Shown: piece by piece, positions 1 through 12,249 of the stretch
Numbering within the stretch: position 1 is the stretch's first letter
Layout: every line of letters starts with the position of its first letter
Assembly (NCBI GenBank): GCA_004352715.1
Contig: SCFE01000005.1
Coordinates: forward strand, 2,922,266 to 2,986,265
Source of the DNA: Hofstenia miamia
Taxonomy: Eukaryota > Xenacoelomorpha > Acoela
Length of the DNA: 64,000 nt
Direction: 5' to 3'
Made by a program: the position numbers and the translations under genes
Notes under the pieces: model-generated
The model's input: the letters and a program-made list of their open reading frames with translations, nothing else
Database searches by the model: none
Told to the model about the DNA's origin: nothing

Positions 1-25
1 TATATATATATATATATATATATAT
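1..25. repeat. (TA)n microsatellite
   Basis: Pure TA dinucleotide run cut by the window edge. Similar runs of 22-80 bp recur about ten times across the first 31 kb. Confidence 0.95.
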
Positions 26-729
26 TCATTTATTCATTAGCTTTTTGTGTACATCAAAAAGTGGTCTGTTTGTCTTTGAAGGCGAGTAAATTTTTTTTTT
101 AAATCTAGAAATTGTGGTTTGCATATTCATATCTAGAAAATTCAGAAATATACTTCAATTGCCGTAGCTATTTAAACTAATTATTTTATTGATTAAAATG
201 TCTATTAAAGTAGTAGAAACTTCAATGATTCTGCAATATAATTAATTTTATATATTATTTTATCATTTTTGACGTAAGTTCTTATAGTTGAGAAAATTTG
301 CACATTCTGCAAGTTTTTGAAATGCATTTCTAAGTTTCTATGTTTTGCAAATTTCGATTAATTCAGCGTCAGATGTTATGACTTTGCATCGATTTCAAGA
401 ACTTTACAACTGTTGAAACAACATAATACCATCTATTTATGCAAAGGTGTAATTTGTATCATAATTTATGAAATTTAGCAATTTTGATTGGTTGATTTCA
501 TGAAATACAACAATCACAAAGATATAGCGTTGAATGTTTTCCGGATGCGCACCGTTCATTTTAAGCTTAACGAATTTGAATATCTATTAAAGTCAAATAT
601 TTTTTTACAAATATTATTGAATAATACATGATTTGCATATTTTATGCTTTTCAAAATCATAGAAATAAAAATGTATATAATGGAATACGTGAAAATAATA
701 TACCTTTAAACTTAGAACAATTCTGAATA
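26..729. other. Non-coding flank, probable 3' UTR side of the GPCR
   Basis: No coding signal or repeat was recognised. On the minus strand this lies just downstream of the GPCR stop codon. A canonical AATAAA occurs on the minus strand at 185-190, about 540 bases after the stop, and could be the polyadenylation signal. In such AT-rich DNA this hexamer is expected often by chance. Confidence 0.3.
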
Positions 730-1297
730 TTAAAAATGAAACATTTTTTTTGTTGTTTTTTGAAATGTGGAATTACATAGCATGTATATGAGAGGATTAA
801 TTATGGACGATGCATTCACCATTTGGATTGTAAATGAGTAAAATGTAGAATTAAACGAAAACTGCCAATTAGTTTCAAACACTAATTGGGTCATGTATAG
901 AAGTACATAGACAGTGTTTGGGTAAGAACATATTAGAAACTCAGCAATTAATATGACGCAAAGGATTGTGATCTTTTGCTGAGATTTAGCCGATTTTGAA
1001 TTGGCAATAGAGGTGTTAAATATAATCTTCCAAATAACTGCCGAATACATAACACTGATAGCAAGTGTTACAAGCAAGCAATACAATGAATATGCAACGA
1101 GATAGTAGGTTTTTCTATAATGCGACCATGTAGGCAAAAGAAATTTGCATGACTCGTTGTTGTCATGTGTCGCCAAAAATAAATTAAACCAAGTCGAAAT
1201 AACACCAAGAAAATAGGCAAACACAAGCAAAGCCACATGCAGTTTCTTGAGTTCATTGAATCTTCGGAAGTGATATGGGTATACTACCGCAATGAAT
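730..1297 (-). CDS. Class A GPCR, exon 2 (TM4-TM7 and C-terminus)
   Basis: Second and last coding exon of a rhodopsin-type seven-helix receptor that would sit in the plasma membrane and signal through G proteins. The acceptor TTTTAG at 1303-1298 starts the exon with the third base of Arg116. With exon 1 this rebuilds LDRFIAVVYP, a DRY-type motif at the end of TM3. Visible landmarks are an extracellular-loop-2 cysteine near residue 166 (NNESCKF), a TM6 proline near 242 (CSYP) and the TM7 NPLIY motif at 283-287, followed by a short basic tail. The joined protein is 304 residues, short but normal for class A. The open frame upstream of the acceptor (to 1326) is read-through of the intron. The ligand cannot be assigned; a peptide or amine receptor is possible. 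Confidence 0.85.
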
Positions 1298-2720
1298 CTA
1301 AAATCCCATTTAATTGTTTGTGACAAAAGTTTTTAATAAAGTTAAATTTAGTATTACAAAATGTTCAGAAGTATCAATGTTAAGCGATAAAATATATTTA
1401 GGGAATTTAACATGGATTTGAGTTTGAAAGTTATTTGGAAAATAACAAATTAGAAAAACGAATTACAAATTAAGTGTTAGCATATTTGTCTAAATTAAAT
1501 AGGATTTTGGGAAAATGTTTGCATTGAAGCCTCATCAGAATGTCTAAAACCTCATACCAACGTAACCGGATTTTGGTCAATGCTTTCTTGTCAATAATTT
1601 TTTTTAACAGGTGAAGAAGAAAAATATTTTCAGGTATTTGCGAAAAAACAATTTTTCATTAATTATCCAATTATTTATTGTAATTTGAATATCAGGCCTT
1701 TTCGATAGTATATTGTTAATACATTTATTGAACAAATATTAGAAGTTGTTTTTTTAATCAACTACCGAGCTTAATATTTTTTGTTTATTAGCTTAGCTTT
1801 TTAGAAATAAGCAACATAATAACGTCATTAATATTGTTTTGTGAATAAGAACGCATGACTGCAATACGTAATGGGAGCATAGCATTATGCTTTAGATTAT
1901 AGGAGTCCTTTGTCTATGCATGAGTGTGCGAAGAGTGAATACAAATAGTATATATCTTGTTTTAAAGAAATTATCAGATTAGCTAAAGCTAAAGTATTTA
2001 AAATTACTAACATAATTCGAACATTGACTTTCTATTGCACTCCTAAAACTAAAAAATTATGATAACTGCAATTATATTGAAATATTTTTCCTATGTAAAA
2101 TATTACATGTACACGTGAAACTTAAAATAGAATATGGACGGGAACTGCTGGATTTAGGTTTTCATGGTCTGACACATGTATAATGATGTTGAATAGCTGT
2201 CATTAGCTAAAGCTGGATTAAAAAAATGTTGAAAAAATTGAAACTAATGTCAAACATTGTTTTAGAAAATTCGGAATTAACTACTTGTTCAAAAAATGCT
2301 TTTCTCTGACTAAATAGATAGTTCTCAATGAATCAAAATAATGACATATATTTTAATAGATTGCAATATTATGTTACTAGTAAGTTTGTACTACCAAACA
2401 TTTATTTTAGATCTTCGCACTACAATATTTCTGCAGTCAGTGATGGTCATACATATAAATCATATATATATGACCATATAAACTTAAATAAATATAAACC
2501 TGAATCATATACATGAAATCATGTATTTGAAAAATATAAAAGATGAAGTGGACAATATATATTACACTAATACGAAATTGATGCTGTGTGATTTGACTTG
2601 TCTTTGACATATTAATGTTTCAAAAATAAATATTTTGAATCGTTATTTGTTTAAGACAGCTTATTACAGCAAATATATCCAAAATATCGAAAATCATATA
2701 AATAGATTTTAAAAGTAGAA
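1298..2720 (-). other. GPCR intron, last part before exon 2
   Basis: Part of the single GPCR intron (1298-15910). It is AT-rich and contains only short chance ORFs, including one at 2328-2516 on the plus strand. No repeat or coding similarity was recognised. Confidence 0.6.
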
Positions 2721-2744
2721 GATATATATATATATATATATATA
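2721..2744. repeat. (TA)n microsatellite at gap edge
   Basis: TA run that directly abuts an assembly gap, which suggests assembly stopped in the microsatellite. Confidence 0.9.
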
Positions 2745-3744
2745 NNNNNNNNNNNNNNNNNNNNNNNNNNNNNNNNNNNNNNNNNNNNNNNNNNNNNNNN
2801 NNNNNNNNNNNNNNNNNNNNNNNNNNNNNNNNNNNNNNNNNNNNNNNNNNNNNNNNNNNNNNNNNNNNNNNNNNNNNNNNNNNNNNNNNNNNNNNNNNNN
2901 NNNNNNNNNNNNNNNNNNNNNNNNNNNNNNNNNNNNNNNNNNNNNNNNNNNNNNNNNNNNNNNNNNNNNNNNNNNNNNNNNNNNNNNNNNNNNNNNNNNN
3001 NNNNNNNNNNNNNNNNNNNNNNNNNNNNNNNNNNNNNNNNNNNNNNNNNNNNNNNNNNNNNNNNNNNNNNNNNNNNNNNNNNNNNNNNNNNNNNNNNNNN
3101 NNNNNNNNNNNNNNNNNNNNNNNNNNNNNNNNNNNNNNNNNNNNNNNNNNNNNNNNNNNNNNNNNNNNNNNNNNNNNNNNNNNNNNNNNNNNNNNNNNNN
3201 NNNNNNNNNNNNNNNNNNNNNNNNNNNNNNNNNNNNNNNNNNNNNNNNNNNNNNNNNNNNNNNNNNNNNNNNNNNNNNNNNNNNNNNNNNNNNNNNNNNN
3301 NNNNNNNNNNNNNNNNNNNNNNNNNNNNNNNNNNNNNNNNNNNNNNNNNNNNNNNNNNNNNNNNNNNNNNNNNNNNNNNNNNNNNNNNNNNNNNNNNNNN
3401 NNNNNNNNNNNNNNNNNNNNNNNNNNNNNNNNNNNNNNNNNNNNNNNNNNNNNNNNNNNNNNNNNNNNNNNNNNNNNNNNNNNNNNNNNNNNNNNNNNNN
3501 NNNNNNNNNNNNNNNNNNNNNNNNNNNNNNNNNNNNNNNNNNNNNNNNNNNNNNNNNNNNNNNNNNNNNNNNNNNNNNNNNNNNNNNNNNNNNNNNNNNN
3601 NNNNNNNNNNNNNNNNNNNNNNNNNNNNNNNNNNNNNNNNNNNNNNNNNNNNNNNNNNNNNNNNNNNNNNNNNNNNNNNNNNNNNNNNNNNNNNNNNNNN
3701 NNNNNNNNNNNNNNNNNNNNNNNNNNNNNNNNNNNNNNNNNNNN
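2745..3744. other. Assembly gap (1000 N)
   Basis: Exactly 1000 N, probably a placeholder of unknown true length. Open frames running through it are artefacts. Confidence 0.99.
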
Positions 3745-3849
3745 TTCCTCATTTTTCATTATTTAAAATTGAACACTAGTACATTATACTAATGAATTTT
3801 TTAACATTTGAAAATATCGCCTTCCCATAGAATAACTTAAAGAGTTTGC

Positions 3850-4975
3850 TCCGACGTTGGAGCATTACTCACTGCATATCACACAAGGCATTGACAGATT
3901 TACTGCACATACTTGGTGATATGGTGCAGGTTTACCAAAAGATTCCAGGACTCTCCTTATGACAAAGATGGATCACAGGGTTGACATCTTAGATAATGGA
4001 GAATATTGCCACATAGGTTAGCACATTAAATTATTTAATCTTAATTAAGGTGTAATTGATTGTATTTAACCTACTTATTCGTTTTAATTAAAGACTTGTT
4101 ATATTTAGGTATGGAAAAATCCTTCCAAACTAAATTACAGGATCACAAAGAATATTGTCTAATGTTACCAGAATTGCTGCTTATATAAATGTTGATGGTC
4201 TGCCTATTTTCAAAAGTGTTAATTCTTCTTTTTGGCCTATATATTGGGCTGCGTTGTTAATTGTACTCAGTTAACTTGTTTTATTATTGGTTTTTGTGGC
4301 AGTGGAAAACCCAAATCATTGCAGCTATTTCTACAACCTTTTATTTTTTAATTAAAACAGATTCTAGCCAATGGTATTTGTATTTCTGGGATACAAATTT
4401 CTGTTAAACTGAATGCAATTATATGTGATGCTCCTGCAAGATCTTATATTAAATCAATTAAAGGTCATAATTGCTATTATGGATGTGATTAATGTTGTGT
4501 TGAAGTGGATTTTGTCAATCATCGCATGAATTTTATAACAAATGCACAGACAGAACAAATGAAACGTTTCGGTCCATGAGCAATGAAGAGCATCACACTG
4601 GTGAATCTCTTCTTCTTGATCTTTAGATAGACATGGTTAAGGATTTTCCTGTTGAATATATGCACCAGGTTTGCTTAGGTGAATAATTAACGTCTAAATT
4701 CCATTTGGAATAATTTCTAATAATTCGGTATTTTGTTGTTATCCATTATATCTTAAATATAATTGCATATTAATTTAAAAACATTTACAAAGATTATGTA
4801 AAGGATACAACATATTTAGGGTTTTATTTAGGTGTTGTGAAAAGAATCGTAATGATGTGGACGAAAGGACCATTAAATGTGCGATTGAGTGGTCAAAAGT
4901 TGCAACAAATTTCTAAGCATCAAATTTCTATGAGAAGTTGCTTAACAAATGCTTCACATGTAAGCTTGTATACAA
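3850..4975 (+). pseudogene. Degenerate DDE-type transposase with intron remnants
   Basis: Broken reading frames match, in order, the motifs of a transposase-like family widespread in invertebrates, which I recognise by pattern only. These are a GEYCHIG-like motif (about 4000-4015), NVDGLPIFKS with FWPI (about 4187-4235), ICDAPARSYIKSIKGH followed by YYGC (about 4410-4490), IDMVKDFPVEYMHQVCLG (about 4624-4680), and KRIVMMWTKGP with RLSG (about 4838-4900). Two stretches separate the motifs with GT...AG ends: after the GEYCHIG motif (about 4015-4108) and after VCLG (about 4680-4832). The copy therefore looks inserted as DNA with its introns, not as a retrocopy. Several stops and frameshifts make it non-functional. 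The superfamily is uncertain; a CACTA/EnSpm-like origin is possible. It lies inside the GPCR intron. Confidence 0.6.
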
Positions 4976-5688
4976 TTGATGAAACAAGCATCTCTTGAAT
5001 CAGATCTTTGTTAAAAAATATAATAACTATCAAAGCACAATTTTGATATTTTCTATAACTTTAATCAGCTGTTTTCACTTTCAGTGAATGAAAAATTGTG
5101 AACGTTTAGTTTTTATTTAGTTAGTTTACTTTGCATGATAGTTAAAATATATAAAACATTCGTGTAGCATTTGACCCCGCTTAGCATCGAATAAGTTATA
5201 AGTACACAATTTAAGTAATATTTCGCTAAAACTAAATATAATTGCTCGTTTAGTAAGATGTGTCAATTGATATTTGTATCTGAATGTCTTTCTGCATCCT
5301 TTAAATTTATTTTGAGCGTCCCCTTCCAATATTATTAAAATACAAGGGTTCCAGTTGCTTTATTTGAATGAGGTCTCTCAAATTTCAAGCGTAAATCTTG
5401 TACATTATATTTTCAGTATTATGAAAAGGTTCTTTTAATATTATTAGTACTAAGTTCCATAGAAAACTGAAGTAAAATGACCTTATCAAAAAGCAGAACA
5501 ACTCCGTTTGTAGCAAAATTTAGGAGAGATTCCAAAGTGTAAATGTCATTATTATTCGAATTGCAATACTGTAAATTGCTCATACTATAAATTTTTTTTC
5601 GAACTTTAGGTTTTCATAGAAATTCCTCCCAAACTAAGCAAAATATTCCCTATTTATAAGATAAAACAAGAATATTTTTTATAATTTT
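4976..5688. other. Unassigned intronic AT-rich DNA
   Basis: Only short chance ORFs, for example 5126-5329 on the minus strand. No motif was recognised. Confidence 0.5.
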
Positions 5689-5708
5689 GGCTGGTAATTT
5701 TACCAGCC
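5689..5708. repeat. Short perfect inverted repeat
   Basis: GGCTGGTAA, two T, then TTACCAGCC: two perfect 9-bp arms around a 2-bp centre. It sits just before the GC-rich patch that follows and may be the tip of an unclassified element. Its function is unknown. Confidence 0.8.
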
Positions 5709-5734
5709 TTTCATGAAATTTAAAAGCAGCTGCA

Positions 5735-5950
5735 GGCCGGTTCCATCTCTGTGTGAGCTTTTTATGTGCATTGAACAATGGGCTAATGGTGGGGAGAAGC
5801 TAGGCGAGAAGTGGGGAAAGCATGTGCTAAGCGTGGGCTGCCCATGGTGGGCCCAAGGTGGGTTTTTGTCTTATTTGAATGGGCGTTAAATGGGGCTCAC
5901 GCTTAACCCAACGTGGGCCCCATGCCACTCTCTCGGTGGAGAAACCGTGA
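5735..5950. repeat. GC-rich patch with repeated GTGGGC-like words
   Basis: About 200 bp much richer in G and C than its surroundings. GTGGGC/GCCCAC-type words occur repeatedly in both orientations, including TGGGCTGCCCATGGTGGGCC and ACGTGGGCCCCA. This looks like part of a repeat family rather than coding sequence. The remaining intronic DNA to 6396 shows nothing recognisable. Confidence 0.5.
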
Positions 5951-6396
5951 AAATGATTACTGGTTATTGTTCTAAATGTTAATATTCACTTAAAATATAA
6001 AGCTACTTACCATTATTGTTAACTTTGAACATCTGTATCTGTACAAACTAAGTTGCACGTTGCACCACTATTCTGCACAAGTGTAACTTGAATGAGTGTT
6101 ATTCGTGTATTACTCATGATTGAGCAGGTCACGAGGTGCATGACGTCATGATGAATATAGCTAGACTACCGGTGTTAATTCCACCCTGATAAGAATCTAC
6201 ATTCCTTTCACTGATACGAAATAATTTCCATTTATTTAAATGTTAATTTTTAAATGCGTCTGTGTGCAATTAATTAAAAATAATTCATCAGCATGGGCAT
6301 GGACATATGTCTAAATTTTTGAACATTTTATGAGTTGTTTGTTTTTGCATTTATTGATATATTGTACTGGATAATAGTGTTTTGCATTTTTAGATT

Positions 6397-6495
6397 TAAC
6401 GCTGCCCGTGCCCGGTCTGCGCCCGTTTATCTTCCAATGCCCGGTGCCCGCCCGCCCGTTGGCATTGACCGAGCATGAACGGGCGGCCGCCGCCA
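6397..6495. repeat. GCCCG-rich degenerate short repeat
   Basis: About 100 bp made of variants of GCCCGTGCCCGG and GCCCGCCCG ending in a GGGCGGCCGCCGCC run. The composition contrasts sharply with the AT-rich flanks. No coding function is supported; the 61-codon minus-strand frame here is a composition artefact. Confidence 0.5.
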
Positions 6496-6576
6496 ACTAT
6501 TGAGAAAAACGTAAAATACTACGAAATTTTATCAAAATACGCATAAGAACGATATAATTTTGTCTTTTAGTGAGAA

Positions 6577-7692
6577 ACTTCTTACGACTCCTATAAAATT
6601 TATGAATTCTGTCAAAATCATGCCGAGATTAATGTTTTGCCTTTGAAGATTTCGTCCTGCACCCATATGGTTTTTAAGCAGTGGCGTATCCAAGGGGGGA
6701 CATGGGGGAATGTCCCCCCTCTGAGAGATATGATTTTAACACATAAGTTTATGAAGAAGGAAAGTGCACTCAAACATCAATTCTCAATACATTCTGTGGA
6801 GTTGAGCTTTAGTCCTTGATTTGCCTGGGAGTCTTGTGTCAGAGTGTGACGTTGCTTTCTTACTGATAGCCACTGACTTAGTGACTTGTAATGCACATGT
6901 CACAGATACTTGCGGGCGATCAGCGTACAATGAAACTATTGGCTGTCACTTGTGGCTGGGAGTTTTCACTCGTGAGTCATTCACATCGTTATAGATTTTA
7001 CTGTGACTGTCCTTCGAGTGCATTAATTCACTTTTCACGTTGGACTAAGGAGCGAGGTTTTGCTATGGAGATTGACAAATTCGTCATTAAGAGAAGGCGT
7101 ATTAATGAGGAGCCTGAGCCTACACCTTCATCCTACTTCTTACGACTCCTATAAAATTTATGAATTCTGTCAAAATCATGCCGAGATTAATGTTTTGCCT
7201 TTGAAGATTTCGTCCTGCACCCATATGGTTTTTAAGCAGTGGCGTATCCAAGGGGGGACATGGGGGAATGTCCCCCCTCTGAGAGATATGATTTTAACAC
7301 ATAAGTTTATGAAGAAGGAAAGTGCACTCAAACATCAATTCTCAATACATTCTGTGGAGTTGAGCTTTAGTCCTTGATTTGCCTGGGAGTCTTGTGTCAG
7401 AGTGTGACGTTGCTTTCTTACTGATAGCCACTGACTTAGTGACTTGTAATGCACATGTCACAGATACTTGCGGGCGATCAGCGTACAATGAAACTATTGG
7501 CTGTCACTTGTGGCTGGGAGTTTTCACTCGTGAGTCATTCACATCGTTATAGATTTTACTGTGACTGTCCTTCGAGTGCATTAATTCACTGTTTCACATT
7601 GGACTAAGGAGCAAGGTTTTGCTATGGAGATGGACAAATTCATCATTAAGAGAAGGCGTATTAAGGAGGAGCCTGAGCCTACACCTTCATCC
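6577..7692. repeat. 558-bp tandem duplication of hAT left end plus flank
   Basis: Units 6577-7134 and 7135-7692 are nearly identical. They differ by a few substitutions and one 1-base indel near 7030/7590. Each unit holds about 102 bp of flanking DNA, the hAT left terminal repeat (at 6679 and 7237) and the first bases of the transposase gene (ATG at 7065 and 7624). The short word ACTTCT marks both unit starts. The duplication arose after the transposon inserted and leaves unit 1 as a truncated dead end. Confidence 0.9.
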
Positions 7693-10410
7693 TCATCAGT
7701 TAAAAAGAGTGATTCTACATCAAACTTTAACGTAAAGCACAACGCGAATGTTGATATTGCTGAAGCTCTACGATTCCGAAAATCAGGAAAGCTGACCTTT
7801 GAGCATAAGTGCAGATTCACGAAAGAAACTTTCAAAGCCAATGGTGACTATAAGTTCCCATACACAGAGAAGAGCAATCGAAAATACTATCTTAGTTTCA
7901 AGCACATATCTGGAAAGTACAATAACTTTTATTATTCTCCAAGTCTGTGTGGACTCTTGTGTCTTCCCTGTGTACTTTTTGCTCCAGAACGCGTAAAAGG
8001 TCAATCAACTGGACGTCTGGTTACCGAGCCCTTGCTACGATTCGATAAACTTACTGGAAAGGATAGCTATCTCGATACACATCTTACTAGAGACTATCAT
8101 GAAAGTGCTGTGTTGCAAATGGATTGTTGCTTACAAACTATACGATCTGGGAATGTATCTGATCTTCTAAGAACACATGAATCCCAACAAATTGCACGAA
8201 ATCGACAAATACTTCGAGCAATCATTCATGAGATCGAAACATGTGGACGACTTAATCTTGCCTTGCGTGGACATAGCGATTCCGGAACTTTACTAAGTAC
8301 TAATGAATTTTCAGATATCGACTACTCACAAGGAATTCTTCGTGCTCTGATACAAAAAGCAGCGATTCGTGATCAAGTACTCAAAGATCATCTTCAGAAT
8401 TGTGCGAGGAACGCAATGTATCTGTCGCCACTTGCTCAAAATAATATCATTTCATGCATTGCTAAGGTGATGACCCGTCACATCGTTAAGGAAGTTAGCA
8501 AGTCCAATTTTTTTTCTATTCAAGCTGACGAAACAACTGATATAGCCACGCATACTCAACTGAGCTTGAATATTCGATACGTGAACGAAGCAAGTGATAT
8601 ATGTGAAAGATTCATTTCATTTATCGAATTACAAGAGACGACTGGTTCAGCCATCGCAGAGACAATTGAAAGACAAATTCATTTTCTTGGATTATCTGAT
8701 TCTGTTTTAGTGGGTCAAGGATACGACGGTGCAGCATCAATGAGCGGGTGCTTTAATGGAGTACAAACCATCATTCGTCGTCATCATGAACTCGCAGTGT
8801 ATGTTCATTGTTTCTCTCATCGTCTTAACCTATCACTCACCAGTGCATGTGAAATACCGGAAGTCAGTATTGCTCTTACTGGTGTTCAGGAATCATATAA
8901 CTACTTCAGCCATTCTCCTCAACGAACAGCTCAACTTGAAGACGCGACTCAAGAATTTTGCTCAGATTCCAGTCATTCGCGATTAAAGGCTTACTGCGCA
9001 ACACGATGGGTTGAACAACATGACTCTATCTTGATCTTTTGCGAATTATTTAAAGCTGTACATCATACGCTAGACAAAAATCGTGAATATTCTCTCCTTC
9101 ATAGGATAACAAGTTCTCAATTCATAATCGGACTCGTGTTACTCAAGAAAATTTTCGGAATCACAAAACAACTTTCGATCCAACTTCAGGCTAAGAAGAT
9201 AGATTTTGTGGCAGCCATGGAAGAAGTTAAACATGTAACTGACATCTTCAGGTCTTGGAGAAGTGAGTCAACTGTATTCATCAATGCCTACGCAGAAGCC
9301 GTGAAGCTGCTTCAGTGAATTACGGACGATCCTTCTGCAGAGCTCGAAACACCGCGACTGACATCAAAGCAAAAATATCGCTCGAATGTACCTTCTTCAT
9401 CAGCATCTGATTATTACAGAAAAGCTACATGGTATCCTTTGCTTGATACAATCATCTCACAGATGAACGATCGCTTCAGTGAATCTTCAAAAACTGCCCT
9501 ATCTATGTCAAACTTCATACCAGATCGAGTTGCCGATGTCATAGTGGAAGATATGAAACATATCTTTGAAAAATATAAATCCATACTACCAGATAGTCTT
9601 GATACTTGTATGATGGAATTCTACAGATGGCAGCGAAAATGGTATTCAATTCCTAAAAAAGATTGTCCTTCAAGCGTTGCGGAAGCCCTGAAGTCGTGTA
9701 ATTCTGACCTATATCCTAATATCTATATCCTACTGAAAGTGTTTGCTTCAATCCCAGTAACTTCGGCGACTGCAGAGCGGTCGTTCAGCAAGCTTCGTCA
9801 AGTGAAAACGTACCTCCGTTCAACAATGAGTGAAGCACGTTTGACAGGATTGACTTTGCTGGCAATACACAAGGACATTCCACTGAATTACGACTCTGTG
9901 ATTGATTTGTATAAGACGGAGCACAACTCACGCTTTCAGTTGTAATACGTTTACTTAACTCCTAACGGTCTCTCGTAAAAACATTAGTGTAAAGCTCAGA
10001 AAAATGTTGTTTTTAGCTTTTTTCTTCAGGAAAAGTATTTTGCAGTGCCTGTATATTGTTCTGTAATTTCACTGTACTGATAGAGGATATCTTAAGTAAA
10101 CCATGTAGAAGATGCGTACACTAATAATACTGTTTGTGTCACTGTTTAGTTTTATAATAATCTGTACCTGTTCAGTTTTACTGAATTCAATTTTAGGACG
10201 TTACGGTATATCAAAATGTGGGATATCAAACTTCGGGATTAACGAAAATGAATATGAAGCGAAGATGAAATTATCGATAATATTACATGATTAATACTAT
10301 TTATGATTATTATATTTCTTTGCGTTGAATATGCATAATCTTCGTGGTAGGCCCAAAAAATTAATTAAGTTGTGTACCCCCCCCTTTTCAAAATCCTGGA
10401 CACGCCCCTG
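7237..10410 (+). mobile_element. hAT-superfamily DNA transposon, nearly full length
   Basis: The left end CAGTGGCGTATCCA (7237) and the inverted right end CAGGGGCGTGTCCA (reading in from 10410) form imperfect terminal repeats of hAT type. G-runs follow both. The element is about 3.17 kb, normal for hAT, and encodes a single transposase (7624-9945). The expected 8-bp target duplication is not visible: TTTTTAAG lies left and CCTATGCA right. The left flank may have been disturbed by the tandem duplication. The tail 9946-10410 is non-coding. The whole element lies in the GPCR intron. Confidence 0.85.
7624..9945 (+). pseudogene. hAT transposase, single in-frame TGA
   Basis: One frame of 774 codons is open from ATG 7624 to the stop at 9943-9945 except for one TGA at 9316-9318 (after LLQ). 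It has a basic N-terminus (residues about 5-15, KFIIKRRRIKEE) and a TTF/zinc-finger-like region with C-L-P-C near 115-125. A DUF4371/RNase H-like core with QADETTD (about 300), GQGYDGAASMSG (about 365) and HCFSHRLNLSL (about 395) follows, then a C-terminal hAT dimerisation region (IPVTSATAERSFSKL, about 712-726). This resembles the transposases related to vertebrate ZMYM1-type domesticated genes. The TGA could come from CGA by CpG deamination, so the copy is recently dead. The enzyme would cut and paste its own element. Confidence 0.85.
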
Positions 10411-11897
10411 CCTATGCAATTGTTAAATGTATGGAAATGACTTTACTTAATGGTTTACTTTGAACTTGATGTCCCTTTTTAAACTATATAATTCTAAACA
10501 AAATAAAATTTACGTTCCCTCACGTTCCCACAAAATTTGAAAAATAAATAAGTAGTTTGACGCCGTTCCCACAGAGCCCTCCAAGAATGCCTCCCTGTCT
10601 ATTACTAGGATATTACAATGTATTATAAGTTCTCATTTATGGTTTTCTGCTCTCCTCAGACGATGAATACCATTATAACAACCAAACACTGCTTTATGCT
10701 GTGCAGTGTATTAATAATAAAATATTTTGGTATGAGTAAGATGACTTACCTACAAATTGTTGACATTTTAAAAGATTTGGAGAAAAAATACCCAAAAAAT
10801 TTTTGAAGTCACTTTAATTTTGAATTTTGGCATCAAAACATACATTGGCAACAAATTTACCAGAAATAACTACTTTGTAACCAAATAATGAAATGTCACC
10901 TAAAATGCAATTGGTGATATTACCCTATTAGATATTATCTAAGGCCATTTTTCAAATTTTAACTTATATTTAGCACAAGTCACCAATGGTGTGAAGAAAG
11001 TAGCTTTCTGCAAGCGTATATTTTCTTTGTTTAGACATTGTAAAAAGTATAAAGACCATTTAACAAGGATTTTTTAATTTCCTTTACTGTAATTATAAAT
11101 TTTGAGTTTCAGCTGATGTGCTTGGGATTACAATTACGGCATTGCTTTCTTTTTCAATTGCAATTGCTTCATAATATTCCTGAGCAATTGCACACGATAT
11201 GCAACAACAAACAATAGCAACATTGTTGACAAAAGTTCCTGGAATATTTCTCTCCAACTGAATGCTAACTCTGACAGGTGGAAAGTAAATGGCGTGCCAA
11301 GCTAGTTGCTACTACCAACAAACACACCGAATACCATAAACCACTGCTTCAACAAATCCCTTTCAGATTTCAAAACTAGTGTTGCATATGTCATAGAAAT
11401 AATCACAAGAATGTAAAACGACAATTGAGAGACAAGAATTAAAACAAATCATGTATTTTCAAAATCATAGCCAAATTTGTTGTTTACTTTACATTCGATA
11501 ATTGCTGTGCAACAGCAAGCTGCAATATAGAGATTTTATCAAAACCAGGACACAGCCCCTTTTTCCACGTATTCTCTGACATCATGTTTCACTACAAAAG
11601 TAAGTTTGGTGTGAAAAAGTGTCCAATTCACTGCAAACGTTTTCAACAGGAAATTTGCGTAATATTGCTTTTCAATATTTAACACGACGTTATTTACCAT
11701 ACCAATTTAAAATAACAAAATTGATGTTTGCGTTTTTAAAGCTGTTAGAATGTGATTTATACAGCCTTTTCAAAAACCTCCTTATTAATCAATTCCAAGT
11801 TCGAAAAAAAATTGAAATTGTTATGATTTTACAGTGATATTCATGTGTACGTTTTTCTTAAAACTATTTATTATCTTTAAACAATTTTAAACAATTT

Positions 11898-11900
<3 letters not shown>
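10411..11900. other. Unassigned intronic DNA
   Basis: Small chance ORFs only (for example 10618-10806, 11619-11837). Near 11533 AAAACCAGGACACAGCCCC loosely resembles a hAT right end, but no partner end was found. Confidence 0.4.

Positions 11901-11931
<31 letters not shown>
11901..11931. repeat. (TA)n microsatellite
   Basis: About 31 bp of pure AT dinucleotide repeat. Confidence 0.95.
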
Positions 11932-11934
<3 letters not shown>

Positions 11935-12249
11935 AGAGAATTGTTCAGCTCCTTAAGAAAAAGCCTGGGTGCGCCTTTGGCTATTTATGTATTTTAGTAT
12001 AACTTTATCATCAAATTTATTAAAGAAAAACAATGATTTTTATACAATCTCTTGATCTGGGTTGATAGCTTTTTAAGATCGAAGCATTTTACTCAATAAA
12101 TGAGGAATTCAAAAAGCAGAGCAAGCATTAAATACAAACTATATGTGTACTGCAATATGTGTGACAGTTGAAGATGTAATAAATAAATGCAAAACGTGCC
12201 TTATTACCAATGGAAAACATTTTCTGCAAAAATGAATGCAATTGGAAAA

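Noticed and set aside
2620-3759. Open frames of about 350-380 codons across 2620-3759 and 32895-34083
   Set aside because: They run through 1000-N gaps and translate mostly as unknown residues.
6311-6496. 61-codon minus-strand frame with Ala/Gly-rich start
   Set aside because: Produced by the GCCCG-rich repeat, not a gene.
11528-11572. Possible second hAT right end near 11533
   Set aside because: Similarity to the 10410 end is loose and no left end or target duplication was found.
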